Origin: Mageeibacillus sp. UBA1212
GTDB lineage: Bacteria > Bacillota > Clostridia > UBA1212
DNA: 64,000 nt
Assembly: GCA_002309655.1 (NCBI GenBank)
Contig: DBXM01000003.1
Coordinates: 16,382-80,381 of the forward strand
Reading direction: 5' to 3'
The notes below the pieces were generated by a model. The model had not been told where the DNA came from, ran no database searches, and saw only the letters and a list, made by a program, of their open reading frames with translations. This document shows positions 17,492 through 26,317 of this stretch, in pieces (the stretch's first letter is position 1; each line of letters starts with the position of its first letter). The position numbers were made by a program, and so were the translations under genes.

Positions 17492-17745
17492 AAAAAGCCT
17501 CTTTTCGCCTGCCGGCAGTTCGTTTTTATTTGTCGCTCCGGCCCTGCCCTCTTTTTGTTTGTCAACTGAAATGATACCATATTTTCGCGCGCATTTAAAG
17601 GGGGCAAATTGCCGCCAGGCGAAAACGTTCGCGGAAACGCTGGCGGAAGCCTTTTCGAAAATCGCTGCTAAGTCCCGGGCGAAAACCCCTGAAGTGGAAG
17701 TTAACTTTTCACTTCACAGAGACATTCTCTTTCAGTCAAACAGTG

Positions 17746-17774
17746 TTGACTTAATGATTTTGCAATGTTATAAT
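17746..17774 (+). promoter_or_regulatory. Sigma-A promoter of the abiE operon
   Basis: TTGACT (17746-17751) and TATAAT (17769-17774) with a 17-base spacer, a near-consensus promoter. Transcription would start about 7 bases before the inverted repeat. Confidence 0.85.
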
Positions 17775-17781
17775 TATAGCG

Positions 17782-17814
17782 ATTATAGGCTTTCTTCCGT
17801 TTTTAGCCTATAAT
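17782..17814 (+). promoter_or_regulatory. Inverted repeat, likely AbiEi operator
   Basis: ATTATAGGCT (17782-17791) and AGCCTATAAT (17805-17814) form a perfect 10-bp inverted repeat just downstream of the -10 box. Known AbiEi antitoxins bind inverted repeats in their own promoter region, so autoregulation is the likely role. An mRNA hairpin is the alternative. Confidence 0.6.
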
Positions 17815-17841
17815 ATATTTAACAGATCAGGAGAAAACGTT

Positions 17842-18384
17842 ATGCTTTTGACTTATCCGGAATGCCTGGCGAAATGGCAGTCAGATTACCAGGTCAAAAA
17901 ACAAATATCCGAGGGAAAACTTTACCGAATCGAAAAAGGGGTTTATTCTGACATCCCCGACGTTTCCACCCTTGTCGTCATTTCTTTCAAATATCCCAAT
18001 GCAATCTTTACAATGGACAGTGCGTTTTACTACCATGGGCTCACAGACGTGATTCCCGATGAATACCACTTGGCGACAGATAAACACGCCATCTACATCA
18101 GCGATGATCGGGTACATCAGTATTACGTATCTTCCGATATTCTGAATGTCGGCGTGACAACGATGGAGCGGCGGGACGCAACTTTTAAAATCTACGATAA
18201 GGAAAGAATGCTGATCGAGCTGCTTCGTTTTAAGAACAAGCTGCCTTTTGATTATTACAAGGAAATCATTGCGAATTACAGGCGCCTGATATACGACCTG
18301 GACATTGAACGTATTCAGGCCTATGCAGAGAGCTTTCCCCGGAGCAAAATGATCTGCAACGCACTTGAAATGGAGGTGTTTTGA
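17842..18384 (+). CDS. abiEi: AbiEi-type antitoxin/transcriptional regulator
   Basis: 180 residues. The N-terminal winged-helix-like segment (VKKQISEGKLYRIEKGVYSD) and the following domain with the phrase TMDSAFYYHGLTDVIP match the AbiEi antitoxin family of type IV toxin-antitoxin systems. Such proteins repress their own operon and counter the nucleotidyltransferase toxin. CAGGAGA precedes the ATG. Low GC compared with flanking genes suggests horizontal transfer. The gene pair is complete and appears functional. Confidence 0.85.
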   Translation: MLLTYPECLAKWQSDYQVKKQISEGKLYRIEKGVYSDIPDVSTLVVISFKYPNAIFTMDSAFYYHGLTDVIPDEYHLATDKHAIYISDDRVHQYYVSSDILNVGVTTMERRDATFKIYDKERMLIELLRFKNKLPFDYYKEIIANYRRLIYDLDIERIQAYAESFPRSKMICNALEMEVF

Positions 18385-19193
18385 TGGCAACTATACGAGA
18401 AATGATACGGCAGGCAAATGCAGAGGGGTTTATTGGCGACAACGCAGAAGCAAAAGTTTGTCAGGACATTGTTCTTATAGCGCTGTCTAAAAGCCCACTC
18501 AGCAGGAATGCGACCATAAAGGGCGGCGTTGTAATGAGAAGCATTTCAAACGATGCGCGAAGAACTACGCAGGATATGGATATAGATTTCATCAGGTATT
18601 CCCTTGGCGATGCGGCTATTATGCGGTTTATTCAGCAGCTCAATTGCCTCGACGGCATTCATATTTCACAAACCGGGAGTATAACCGAACTACGCCAACA
18701 GGATTATCACGGCAAGCGAGTTTTCGTCACTATTTCCGATGATACAGGCGATACAATCGAAAGCAAGATAGATCTTGGCGTTCATAAAAACCTTTCCATA
18801 GAGCAAGAAGAATACTGTTTTGATATTTCTTTTTATGAGGGCAGCGCATGCCTTCTTATCAATTCCAAGGAGCAGATGTTTACAGAAAAGCTGCGTTCGC
18901 TTTTAAAATTCGGGCCAAACTCAACGAGATACAAAGATATATTCGATATGTACTATCTTTCCGGCTTGCTTGATGCCCCGAAACTTATAAAATGTATTGA
19001 GGTCTTCGTCTTTTCCGATACCGGCATGAAAGAGAATAACTTCGAAGATATCGTAAAAAGGGTAAGAAGTACTTTTTCATCACGCCGTTATATTGACAGA
19101 CTCACCACTTCAAAAAAGAACTGGCTTGGAGAAGAAACATCGACAATCACCAATAAACTGGTCGAATTCTTAACTAAGCTGGACACGTATTAA
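18384..19193 (+). CDS. abiEii: AbiEii-type nucleotidyltransferase toxin
   Basis: 269 residues of the nucleotidyltransferase (DUF1814) family. Motifs are KGGVVM (family form of the GS motif) followed by RTTQDMDIDF, which carries the paired Asp of the NTase active site; the later SKEQMFTEKLRSLLK helix and RYKDIFDMYYLS match the AbiEii C-terminal signature. It modifies target RNA or blocks growth on phage infection in known systems. The ATG overlaps the antitoxin stop (TGATG), and GGAGG 8 bases upstream lies inside the antitoxin gene. A TTG three bases earlier is a possible but poorer start. Confidence 0.88.
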   Translation: MATIREMIRQANAEGFIGDNAEAKVCQDIVLIALSKSPLSRNATIKGGVVMRSISNDARRTTQDMDIDFIRYSLGDAAIMRFIQQLNCLDGIHISQTGSITELRQQDYHGKRVFVTISDDTGDTIESKIDLGVHKNLSIEQEEYCFDISFYEGSACLLINSKEQMFTEKLRSLLKFGPNSTRYKDIFDMYYLSGLLDAPKLIKCIEVFVFSDTGMKENNFEDIVKRVRSTFSSRRYIDRLTTSKKNWLGEETSTITNKLVEFLTKLDTY

Positions 19194-19395
19194 TACACAA
19201 TATGCCAAAAAAATTTTGTGAAAAGTATTATTGAACGCAGCATGAATAAAGCCGGATATCCTTATGCTGACACCCCGGGGAACAGCATCTTCACCCCTGC
19301 GAAAACGTTTCAAAAATCCGCGAATATGTGCTAAAATAATAAAAACACCGGATTCCCGCCGGCTTGCAAAACTATTTTCAAACAGGAGACTCATC

Positions 19396-20115
19396 ATGCT
19401 TTTGTTTCTCATCAGACACGGAGACCCAGACTACGCGCACGACGCGCTGACGCCGCTCGGTCAGAAACAGGCCGAAGCCGTCGCAAAAAGACTTGCCGTT
19501 CACGGCCTTGACGAGGTCTATACTTCATCCCTCGGCCGCGCGAGGCTTACTGCCCAGCCCACCTGCGACCTCCTCCACCTCGAGCCTCATCTCTGCGACT
19601 GGGCAATCGAAGACATCGCCTGGAAATACACCACCGTGACCCTTCCCAACGGCTACGTGACCTGGTCGTTCTTCACGGACGAGTACCGCCGGCTGTTCAA
19701 CCTGCCCGAAGTTCTCGCCCTGGGCCGCAAGTGGTACGAGTCGCCCCTTTTCGCCAACAACAAATTCAAAGAAGGCATCGAGAAAGTCCAGCAGGACGTG
19801 GACGCGTTCATGCTCTCCCTCGGGTACAGGCACGAAAGCGAGCGGGGCGTCTACATTCCCGAGAATCCTACGAAAAACCGGGTCGCGCTGTTCTCCCATC
19901 AGGGCTTCGGCATCCTCTTCCTCAGCCTGGTTCTGGACATTCCCTACCCGATTTTCTCGTCGCACTTCGACATCTCCCACTCGGGAATGACCGTCATCGA
20001 GTTTTCCGTGAACGGCGAAGGGCTCGTGATTCCAAAGTGCCTGCAGCTGTCGAACGATTCGCACATCTACAAGGAAGGGCTGCCGACAAGATACCAGAAC
20101 GTAATAAAAATCTGA
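19396..20115 (+). CDS. Histidine phosphatase (phosphoglycerate mutase-like) family protein
   Basis: 239 residues with the family signature LFLIRHGDPDYAHDALTPLG (phospho-accepting His) at the N-terminus, the Arg in LGRARLTAQP, and the second catalytic His in ALFSHQGFG. Substrate is unknown. AGGAGA 6 bases before the ATG at 19396 sets the start; the longer in-frame extension is not family-like. Base composition returns to the GC-rich norm here. Confidence 0.88.
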   Translation: MLLFLIRHGDPDYAHDALTPLGQKQAEAVAKRLAVHGLDEVYTSSLGRARLTAQPTCDLLHLEPHLCDWAIEDIAWKYTTVTLPNGYVTWSFFTDEYRRLFNLPEVLALGRKWYESPLFANNKFKEGIEKVQQDVDAFMLSLGYRHESERGVYIPENPTKNRVALFSHQGFGILFLSLVLDIPYPIFSSHFDISHSGMTVIEFSVNGEGLVIPKCLQLSNDSHIYKEGLPTRYQNVIKI

Positions 20116-20141
20116 AGAAGAGCTGATTTGGTATAAGAAAG

Positions 20142-20184
20142 GCCGGCTCCTCCCGCTTCGCTTTGAGTTGCGGGAGGAGCCGGC
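20142..20184. terminator. Bidirectional hairpin terminator
   Basis: A 15-bp perfect stem, GCCGGCTCCTCCCGC / GCGGGAGGAGCCGGC, with a 13-base loop, sits between the convergent phosphatase and AlgJ-like genes. Confidence 0.75.
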
Positions 20185-20206
20185 TGTTTCATTATTTGTA
20201 AATGCT

Positions 20207-21364
20207 TTATTCGCCGTCCTTGGCAGGATCCTGCGGTTCCGAAACAAGCGTCAGCAGGTTCCGTTCGACGATTTCTCTGATCACGACTGTTCCTGTTCCC
20301 GGTGAGGGTTCATCCGCAGCCGCTTTTTTCGCCTCCGCCGCCAGTTTTTGTATATCGAAACTGTTCCCGCGCACAAATATTGAATGCGCGAACGACTCGG
20401 AGAGCGGCTTGATTAGAGCGCGGCCGAACGAGTCGCGGGACATTATCAAAGTGAGGCCGGACGGCTCCTTTCCGGCGGTTACTATTTTCGTGTCGTCGAG
20501 GCTCCGGATGCGCTGCGCCGCCGTGTAAAGGTCGGGCGACGAATCTTGCGAAAACGCCTCCTCGCGAATTGCGTTAAGCGGGCGCACCATTTTCAGAAGA
20601 TCGTCTTCGCGAGCGCCGGCCGAGAGCGTTTCAGGCGTGCGGGAAGTTCCCGAGGGCCTGACTGACACTTCCTTTTCGACCGCATCTGCGAGGGCCTCTA
20701 AGGCGACGGTGCTTCCCAGAAGGTTCCAGTGGCTGTCGCCGCTGTAGTAGAGAATTCCCCTGTTTTTAGCGGAAATCAGCGCCTCTTTAAGGTCGCAGAC
20801 GGTCACGCCTTCCTCTTTCAGTCTGGCGGTCAGCCTGTCGAGAAGCGACTCTTCGCATGGGCTGCCGTACCTCTCCGCCATCATCTCGGGGTAGATCGAA
20901 TTCTTGTTCGGTGCCACCGCGAAAACGTAGCCCGCGCCGCACTCTGCCGCCGTTTTTTGTTCGTTTTTGATGAACTCGACAAGCTTTTCGACGTCTTCTT
21001 CGGAAAACCTCTCGCCCAGGAAGTCCTTCGCGGTCTCCGCGTAAAAGAGCCAGCAGTCCTTCCCGGCAATGACGTCGTCCTCCGGGCTCGAGTCGAAAAC
21101 GTCCAGCATCACCGCCGCGTCGGCGTCCACCATTTCCGCCCTGAACGCAAAATGGTCCGCGAACCAGGCCTCAAAATGCTCGCCGAAGGTCTTTTTGTCC
21201 GCGTACGTCAGTCTGAACTCCGGGAACGGCTCCAGCGTTCTCTGTTCAGCCCGCGCCGCCTCACCCGCGTCGTAGAAAATCATTCCAGCCAGCGGAACGA
21301 TCATTGCCGCCGCAAGAATTCCCAGGAAGGCCGCGCAGATTATCTTGTAGAGTTTTTCTTTCAT
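20207..21364 (-). CDS. AlgX/AlgJ-like SGNH hydrolase-domain protein
   Basis: 385 residues with an N-terminal membrane anchor (about 7-30) and an extracytoplasmic domain. The catalytic GDSHWNLLG segment near residue 225 places it with AlgJ/AlgX/DHHW proteins, which help transfer acyl groups onto extracellular polysaccharides. Other family traits are HFAFRAEMV and the GKDCWLFYA strand. It follows the MBOAT gene by 16 bases, the classical partner arrangement (AlgI-AlgJ/X). The polymer acetylated here is unknown. Confidence 0.85.
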   Translation of the reverse strand: MKEKLYKIICAAFLGILAAAMIVPLAGMIFYDAGEAARAEQRTLEPFPEFRLTYADKKTFGEHFEAWFADHFAFRAEMVDADAAVMLDVFDSSPEDDVIAGKDCWLFYAETAKDFLGERFSEEDVEKLVEFIKNEQKTAAECGAGYVFAVAPNKNSIYPEMMAERYGSPCEESLLDRLTARLKEEGVTVCDLKEALISAKNRGILYYSGDSHWNLLGSTVALEALADAVEKEVSVRPSGTSRTPETLSAGAREDDLLKMVRPLNAIREEAFSQDSSPDLYTAAQRIRSLDDTKIVTAGKEPSGLTLIMSRDSFGRALIKPLSESFAHSIFVRGNSFDIQKLAAEAKKAAADEPSPGTGTVVIREIVERNLLTLVSEPQDPAKDGE

Positions 21365-21380
21365 GCGTTACCCTCCTTCC

Positions 21381-22913
21381 TTAAAATCTAAAATATATAA
21401 ACGGGTTATAGGCTGAAGAAGCCAGCGTCAGCGCGCACGCCGCGAACAAAAGAAGCGCCAGCACGAACGAGACAACCGTCTGCCCTTTTCCAAACCCGTT
21501 TTTCGCTTTTTCCAGCGCCTTTCCGGCACCGTTCCCGCTCGCGATGAGCTTGCCCGCCCACTCGCGCCACGGCAGCGCCGCGACAACACCTATTACCGCC
21601 GCAAAAACCGTGAACGGTGTGAGCGCGTTCAGAACGTCCGCCGTCAGTCCGCCCGTGAACGAGAACATCCTGCCCACGTACCTGATTCCGTACGAGACCG
21701 TGTCGCTCCTGAACATGACAAAGCCCAATGTCACGACTGCGAGCGTGTAAACAAGCCTCAAAACCGTCGCCAAAACACTTAAAAGTGCTTTCGGTACCTT
21801 CCCGAGCTCCTGTTTTTTCGCGGCCGCCCTGTCGCCCGCCGGCTTTAAGATTTCCTCTAAAAACAGGAAAAATCCGTGCCACAGCCCCCACAGAATGAAC
21901 GTGAAGTTCGCGCCGTGCCACAGCCCGGTCAGGAAGAACACGATGAACTTGTTGAGAACCGTTCTCGCCCTGCCCTTGCGGTTGCCGCCAAGCGGTATGT
22001 AGAGGTAGTCGCGGAACCACGACGACAGCGAAATGTGCCATCTGCGCCAGAATTCCTTTATCGAAAGGCTCGCGTACGGGTGGTCGAAGTTCTCGTTAAA
22101 TCTGAACCCGAACATCGCTCCGATTCCGATGGCCATATCCGAATACCCCGAAAAGTCGAAGTAGATCTGCAGCACATAGAAGACCGCCCCCAGGAACGCC
22201 GCCTCGCCGCTGATCTTCGCGGTCTCAAGCCCGAAAACGCCGTCCGCCACCAGGGCCGCGGTGTTCGCGATGATGAGTTTTTTCGCCAGCCCCACCACGA
22301 ATCTTCTCGCGCCCTTCGCCGCATTTTCCGCGTCAATGCTCCTTTTCCCGAGCTGTTCCTCGATTTCCCGGTACTTCACGATCGGGCCCGCCACAAGCTG
22401 CGGGAAGAACGACACGTACAAAAGCATGCGGAAAAAGTTCGCGCAGTGCTGCGACGTGCCCCTGTAAACGTCGATAACGTAAGACAGAATCTGGAAGCTG
22501 AAGAATGAAATTCCCAGCGGCAGGGCAATCTGCTTCAGGTCGTACGCGGCGGCGAAAAGCTGCGTATTTCCGGGAAATATGGCGGAAATAATTCCCGCCG
22601 CAAACCCCGAATACTTGAAAAAGCACAGCGCCCCGAGCACCGCGACGCACGCCGCCGCCAGCCAGAGCTTCTTCAGTTTCGGCTTCTTTTCGATCAAAAG
22701 CGTCGCCAGCCAGCAAAAAAGAGCCTCGCCTATCAGCAGGAGCACCGTTACCGGTTCGCCCCACGCATAAAAGACAAGACTCGCTATCAGCAGCAGAACG
22801 TTCGAGGCGCGCACAAAGCCGGGCCGCCCCTTCGCGAAGACCATTATCGCCGTGTTCAGCAAAAAAACGGCCGGAAGGAATATGAAAACAAATACCTGAC
22901 TGCTGAATACCAA
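21381..22913 (-). CDS. MBOAT family O-acyltransferase (AlgI/DltB-like)
   Basis: 510-residue membrane acyltransferase with about 11 hydrophobic segments. Family motifs are RRWHISLSSWFRDYLYIPLG and the catalytic histidine in TGLWHGANFTFILWGLWHG. It would bring acyl groups across the membrane for polysaccharide or teichoic-acid modification with the AlgJ/X-like partner downstream. The gene contains a TTTCCGGGAAATATGGCGG stretch near 22566 resembling the dispersed repeats, here within normal coding sequence. Confidence 0.93.
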   Translation of the reverse strand: MVFSSQVFVFIFLPAVFLLNTAIMVFAKGRPGFVRASNVLLLIASLVFYAWGEPVTVLLLIGEALFCWLATLLIEKKPKLKKLWLAAACVAVLGALCFFKYSGFAAGIISAIFPGNTQLFAAAYDLKQIALPLGISFFSFQILSYVIDVYRGTSQHCANFFRMLLYVSFFPQLVAGPIVKYREIEEQLGKRSIDAENAAKGARRFVVGLAKKLIIANTAALVADGVFGLETAKISGEAAFLGAVFYVLQIYFDFSGYSDMAIGIGAMFGFRFNENFDHPYASLSIKEFWRRWHISLSSWFRDYLYIPLGGNRKGRARTVLNKFIVFFLTGLWHGANFTFILWGLWHGFFLFLEEILKPAGDRAAAKKQELGKVPKALLSVLATVLRLVYTLAVVTLGFVMFRSDTVSYGIRYVGRMFSFTGGLTADVLNALTPFTVFAAVIGVVAALPWREWAGKLIASGNGAGKALEKAKNGFGKGQTVVSFVLALLLFAACALTLASSAYNPFIYFRF

Positions 22914-23006
22914 TTTGTTTTGCTCCTTCCGGCTCTTCTATGTTTTTCTATTTTAAACTCTTTCGCGCCTTTTTTCACGCCTTGTTGCGTCGCGCTTTAT
23001 GCGGTT

Positions 23007-23630
23007 TTACGCCGCGATGTGGTAGAGGTTCGCGACGACGCCGATTCCGGTCACCGTGCCGTTTTCGAGGTAGAAGTAGAGCATCGGCTGCTCGTTTTTG
23101 AGGTTGATGTCGCCCGAAGCGTTGTAGACCATCATGCTCTCGCCGTCCATGAAGAACCCGTCACCGAGCGTCTCCTTGACCTTTTCCGCCGTGTCGCCAA
23201 CCTTGAGGCCGCCCTTCGCGGTCACTTCGGCACCGGTCGCGTAGATCTCGTCAACCAGGTTCTCGCTGCCGCCGCTTCCCTCTTCCGGGAATGTGAACAC
23301 GCGTCCGAAGTCGTAAACGTACGTGATGTCCTGGCCGTCGAAAAGGCAGCTCTCCGCCTCTTCCTTGTCGGTGTACTCGATTCCCGCGGCCTTTAGCATG
23401 TCGACAAAATCGGACGCCCGGCCACCCGCGGTGAGCTTGATTTCCCCTATTTGCAGGTAAATATCGTCCGCCGTGAACTTGGCGCTCTCCTGCGGGGCGG
23501 GGGTCGTGTTCGTGTCGTCCGGGGTCTTAGCCGGACCGCACGCGCAAAGAGCGGCAAGCATAGTCAGCGCCAGCGCGGACGCGAGTATTATTTTCACAAG
23601 TGAACTTTTTGTTTTCTGCAGTTTTTTCAT
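23007..23630 (-). CDS. Hypothetical lipoprotein
   Basis: 207 residues with an N-terminal signal sequence of about 31 residues ending LCAC, a plausible lipobox (Cys at position -2 is unusual). A Thr/Pro/Asp-rich linker follows, then a globular domain with three alternating strand/helix units (IYLQIGEIKLTAG, DITYVYDFGRVF, LYFYLENGTVTGIGV). The repeated GDTAEKVKETLGDG text recalls small secreted sensor-like domains, but I do not recognise a family. It sits inside the surface-polysaccharide cluster. Confidence 0.7.
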   Translation of the reverse strand: MKKLQKTKSSLVKIILASALALTMLAALCACGPAKTPDDTNTTPAPQESAKFTADDIYLQIGEIKLTAGGRASDFVDMLKAAGIEYTDKEEAESCLFDGQDITYVYDFGRVFTFPEEGSGGSENLVDEIYATGAEVTAKGGLKVGDTAEKVKETLGDGFFMDGESMMVYNASGDINLKNEQPMLYFYLENGTVTGIGVVANLYHIAA

Positions 23631-23661
23631 TTTTCACCTTAATAATTCTTTAAAAATCAGA

Positions 23662-25068
23662 TTATCCTAGGCCCCAGTCCACAATCTTCCATGCGCCACT
23701 GTTATCCCGCACGTACCAGAACGTGATCGTGTTGTCGTACTCCTTCACATTGTCGTGTTCGTGGTTGTAGCCCTTGATCCAGTACTCGAACGACACCGTC
23801 GCCCTGAAGATCTCCTCCGAGAAGAACGTGACTTCGTCGAGATTTTTATCCTCGATCCAGTAGGAATCGTGGGGCGAGAAAACGACCCAGTACGACTCGA
23901 AGTCCTCCGACGCCTGCGACGGTTTCAGAACGTACTTGTACATGATGTCCCAGTAGCTGCCGTCGTTGTTCACGAACCTCGCGTAATTGATTGCGCGCTC
24001 GAACAGGAAGTCGCTGTCGATACCGTATTTGTTTTTGTCCGCCGGCGTGAGACCGCACTTGAACGTGTACTCGCGTGAATTATCTTCGTGCTCCGGGCTG
24101 GCCGTGTTGCCCTCGAAGTCGGTCGCGGAAACGTTCACGCTCGCGAGGTTCCTGATGCCGGAAACGTGGTACTCCTTCATGTAGATGTCGCCGTCGATGT
24201 ATTTCAGAACAGCCGACAGCTCCGCGACGCCGATATGGTCCTTCGACAGGAATTTCCCGTCTGCGGAAATTTCGCGGCCGTTCACGAAGACCTTGTAGTT
24301 CATAGGCGCGGTGACCGTGATGTCGTGAGAGGTGACCGTCCACGCCTTATAAGTGTCACTGTAGACGAGCTCCGCCTCGCTGTTGTCGTCTTTATACACA
24401 AGTCTGACCGCCGGTTCGTTTTCGAGCGCGTCCACGTAGTAGTACGAAAATTCGCAATTACCCGTGCCGCGCGGGTCGTCTTTTTCCGGCTCGATCGAAT
24501 CCTTCTGCGCCGCGACCTGCTCGGTTTCACCGGTCTTGTACGCGTCCGGAACCTCGATTCCGTTCAGGTAGAACGTGCAGGTTTCGGGAACGAGCACGCT
24601 GATTCCGTAGTGGCCGTTCGTGTTCGGGGTGACCGAAACCATTTTGTAGGTGGCGAAGCCGTACTCGGATTTTTCCTTGGTTTTCTGAAATTCGACCGTC
24701 GCGATCTTGGTGTTTCCCGCCGCGATTACGTAGGTCGGCTTCTCGACGCGGTCGAACGAAAACCCCTTCTTGACGGTGCAGCCGCCCGCCTCTTCTATAA
24801 GCGCCTTCGTCTTTTCAATGAAGCTCTCGCGCTCGAAAATCATCGTGTTGGGAATATTTTCCACGTCGAAAAGCTTGTCGAAATTGCCGGCGGAAAGCGA
24901 ATCCGCCAGTTCCTGCGACTCCTTGAGCGGAAGGCTCTGCGACGCGTCGTAGTCCATCATCACCTTCTCGCCGTACCTCAGCGCAATAATCGCCGCGATT
25001 CCCAGAAGCACAATCGCCACCGCGAATATTTTCCAGAACAGTGAACCTTTTTTCTTTTTGGCCATCAT
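23662..25068 (-). CDS. Membrane-anchored extracytoplasmic protein of unknown function
   Basis: 468 residues with one N-terminal membrane segment (about 11-30) after a Lys-rich start, type II topology. The outer part looks like several beta-sandwich repeats with Gly-x-Tyr/Phe text such as CTFYLNGIEVPD and YKVFVNGREISADGKFL, similar in style to TcaA-type or bacterial Ig-like stalk domains. A GTG at 25074 also opens the frame but is only 2-3 bases from AAAGGA; the ATG at 25068, 8 bases from it, is preferred. It lies 6-12 bases behind the phosphodiester glycosidase gene, so the two are an operon. Confidence 0.75.
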   Translation of the reverse strand: MMAKKKKGSLFWKIFAVAIVLLGIAAIIALRYGEKVMMDYDASQSLPLKESQELADSLSAGNFDKLFDVENIPNTMIFERESFIEKTKALIEEAGGCTVKKGFSFDRVEKPTYVIAAGNTKIATVEFQKTKEKSEYGFATYKMVSVTPNTNGHYGISVLVPETCTFYLNGIEVPDAYKTGETEQVAAQKDSIEPEKDDPRGTGNCEFSYYYVDALENEPAVRLVYKDDNSEAELVYSDTYKAWTVTSHDITVTAPMNYKVFVNGREISADGKFLSKDHIGVAELSAVLKYIDGDIYMKEYHVSGIRNLASVNVSATDFEGNTASPEHEDNSREYTFKCGLTPADKNKYGIDSDFLFERAINYARFVNNDGSYWDIMYKYVLKPSQASEDFESYWVVFSPHDSYWIEDKNLDEVTFFSEEIFRATVSFEYWIKGYNHEHDNVKEYDNTITFWYVRDNSGAWKIVDWGLG

Positions 25069-25080
25069 TTTCACCGTCCT

Positions 25081-26214
25081 TTAGTAGATTTTGTCGGTCT
25101 TCGTGACGATAATGCTCGTCGCGACGGTGCGCCGGCCGTTGAAGAAGAGCATGTAAGGCTGCGTGATGACTTCGCCTTTGTAGTACATGTAGGAGGACAT
25201 TCCGCCGTCCAGGTTGGCCGCGTTGACCGCGCCGTAGCGCATGAATATCTCGATGAGGTCCTCGTAGGAGGCGCCCATGCTGTGGGACTGGCGGCCGTCG
25301 ATGATCAGAAGGAGGACTGAGCCGTCCGCGCGCTGGCCGATCGCCGTTCTCGGGTGGAAGCCGAGGTTGGTGCTCTTTGAGGGCACTATGCAGGGTTCGT
25401 TGTTCTTGACGAGAACCGGCCCGAAGTTGACGGCGTCGCGCATTCCGAGCTCGAGCGCCTTGCGCGCTGTCATCGTGTCGACGCGCAGAATGTTCGAGTT
25501 GTCGAACCCGATAAAATCGTAGGTGTAGTCAAGGTTGCCCCAGCGCATCTCCCCGTCGATAATGACGACTCCCGGGCCGTCGATTCCCTGCGGAATTCCG
25601 CCCGTTCTGTAGTCGGACATCTCCTGGTAGCCGCCCGCGTTGATCGCCGCAAGCGCGTCCGTTTCGCGCGCCATCTGTTCGGTGGATTTTCCGACGATTC
25701 CGTCGCCGTACTTGGGAAGTCCCGTCACCTTCACGCGCGAAGGATCCTTCACGACCAGCATCTTGCCGACAAACGTCTTGCCTTTGATGTCGATGAGGCA
25801 GATTCCGTCTTCGTCGTAAACGATTCCCTGCTCGCGGTCCTTTTTGTCGTTTTCGTCCTGCTTCCCCGGATCCTCGTCGCCGCCGCCGATCACGACAAGC
25901 GTCTCGTCCGTCGTCCCCTCGGGAACGATTATCCGGTTTTTCTCAATAATCTCGTTCACTTCGTCGTCGCTCAGGAACATGTGCGCGCAAAAATCCAGCG
26001 CCCCGGTCTCGACCATCGCCGTCACGAACATCTCGCGAACGACCTCGGACTTGCCTTTCGAAATCTTGTAGATCGCCGCGACAAGCGTCACCGCGAGTAT
26101 CAGCACCACCGCAATCACGCACGCAAGAACCCTCCCGAGAATGCTGAACACCTTCTTGAGGATCTCCTTCGTGTTTTTGCTGTTCTGTTCCTTTTTGCGG
26201 GTTGAAAAGTTCAT
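25081..26214 (-). CDS. Phosphodiester glycosidase family (NAGPA-domain) exopolysaccharide protein
   Basis: 377 residues: a cytoplasmic Lys-rich start, one membrane segment (about 28-52), then an outer catalytic domain. NAGPA-domain motifs are visible: AINAGGYQE, NFGPVLVKNNEP, HPRTAIGQRADGSVLLLIIDG and the C-terminal NLDGGMSSYMYYKGE. The family cleaves or processes N-acetylglucosamine-1-phosphodiesters in surface polymers. It is first of a run of surface genes down to 20.2 kb. Substrate is inferred from family only. Confidence 0.88.
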   Translation of the reverse strand: MNFSTRKKEQNSKNTKEILKKVFSILGRVLACVIAVVLILAVTLVAAIYKISKGKSEVVREMFVTAMVETGALDFCAHMFLSDDEVNEIIEKNRIIVPEGTTDETLVVIGGGDEDPGKQDENDKKDREQGIVYDEDGICLIDIKGKTFVGKMLVVKDPSRVKVTGLPKYGDGIVGKSTEQMARETDALAAINAGGYQEMSDYRTGGIPQGIDGPGVVIIDGEMRWGNLDYTYDFIGFDNSNILRVDTMTARKALELGMRDAVNFGPVLVKNNEPCIVPSKSTNLGFHPRTAIGQRADGSVLLLIIDGRQSHSMGASYEDLIEIFMRYGAVNAANLDGGMSSYMYYKGEVITQPYMLFFNGRRTVATSIIVTKTDKIY

Positions 26215-26317
26215 TTCTGCCTCTTTCGTTAGTCTTTTCTTTTGTAATTTAAATTGGTTTGCGGCTTTTTATTTCCGGCCGCTCTTTCAGTCGTTTATTC
26301 AGTCACCGGTTTGATTT

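Larger units (their letters stand above)
17492..17841. other. Intergenic region with divergent control, upstream of abiE
   Basis: No gene. The left part is the upstream region of the aminotransferase gene. The right part holds the abiE promoter and inverted repeat listed separately. Base composition turns AT-rich from about 17700, marking the left edge of the abiE segment. Confidence 0.5.
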
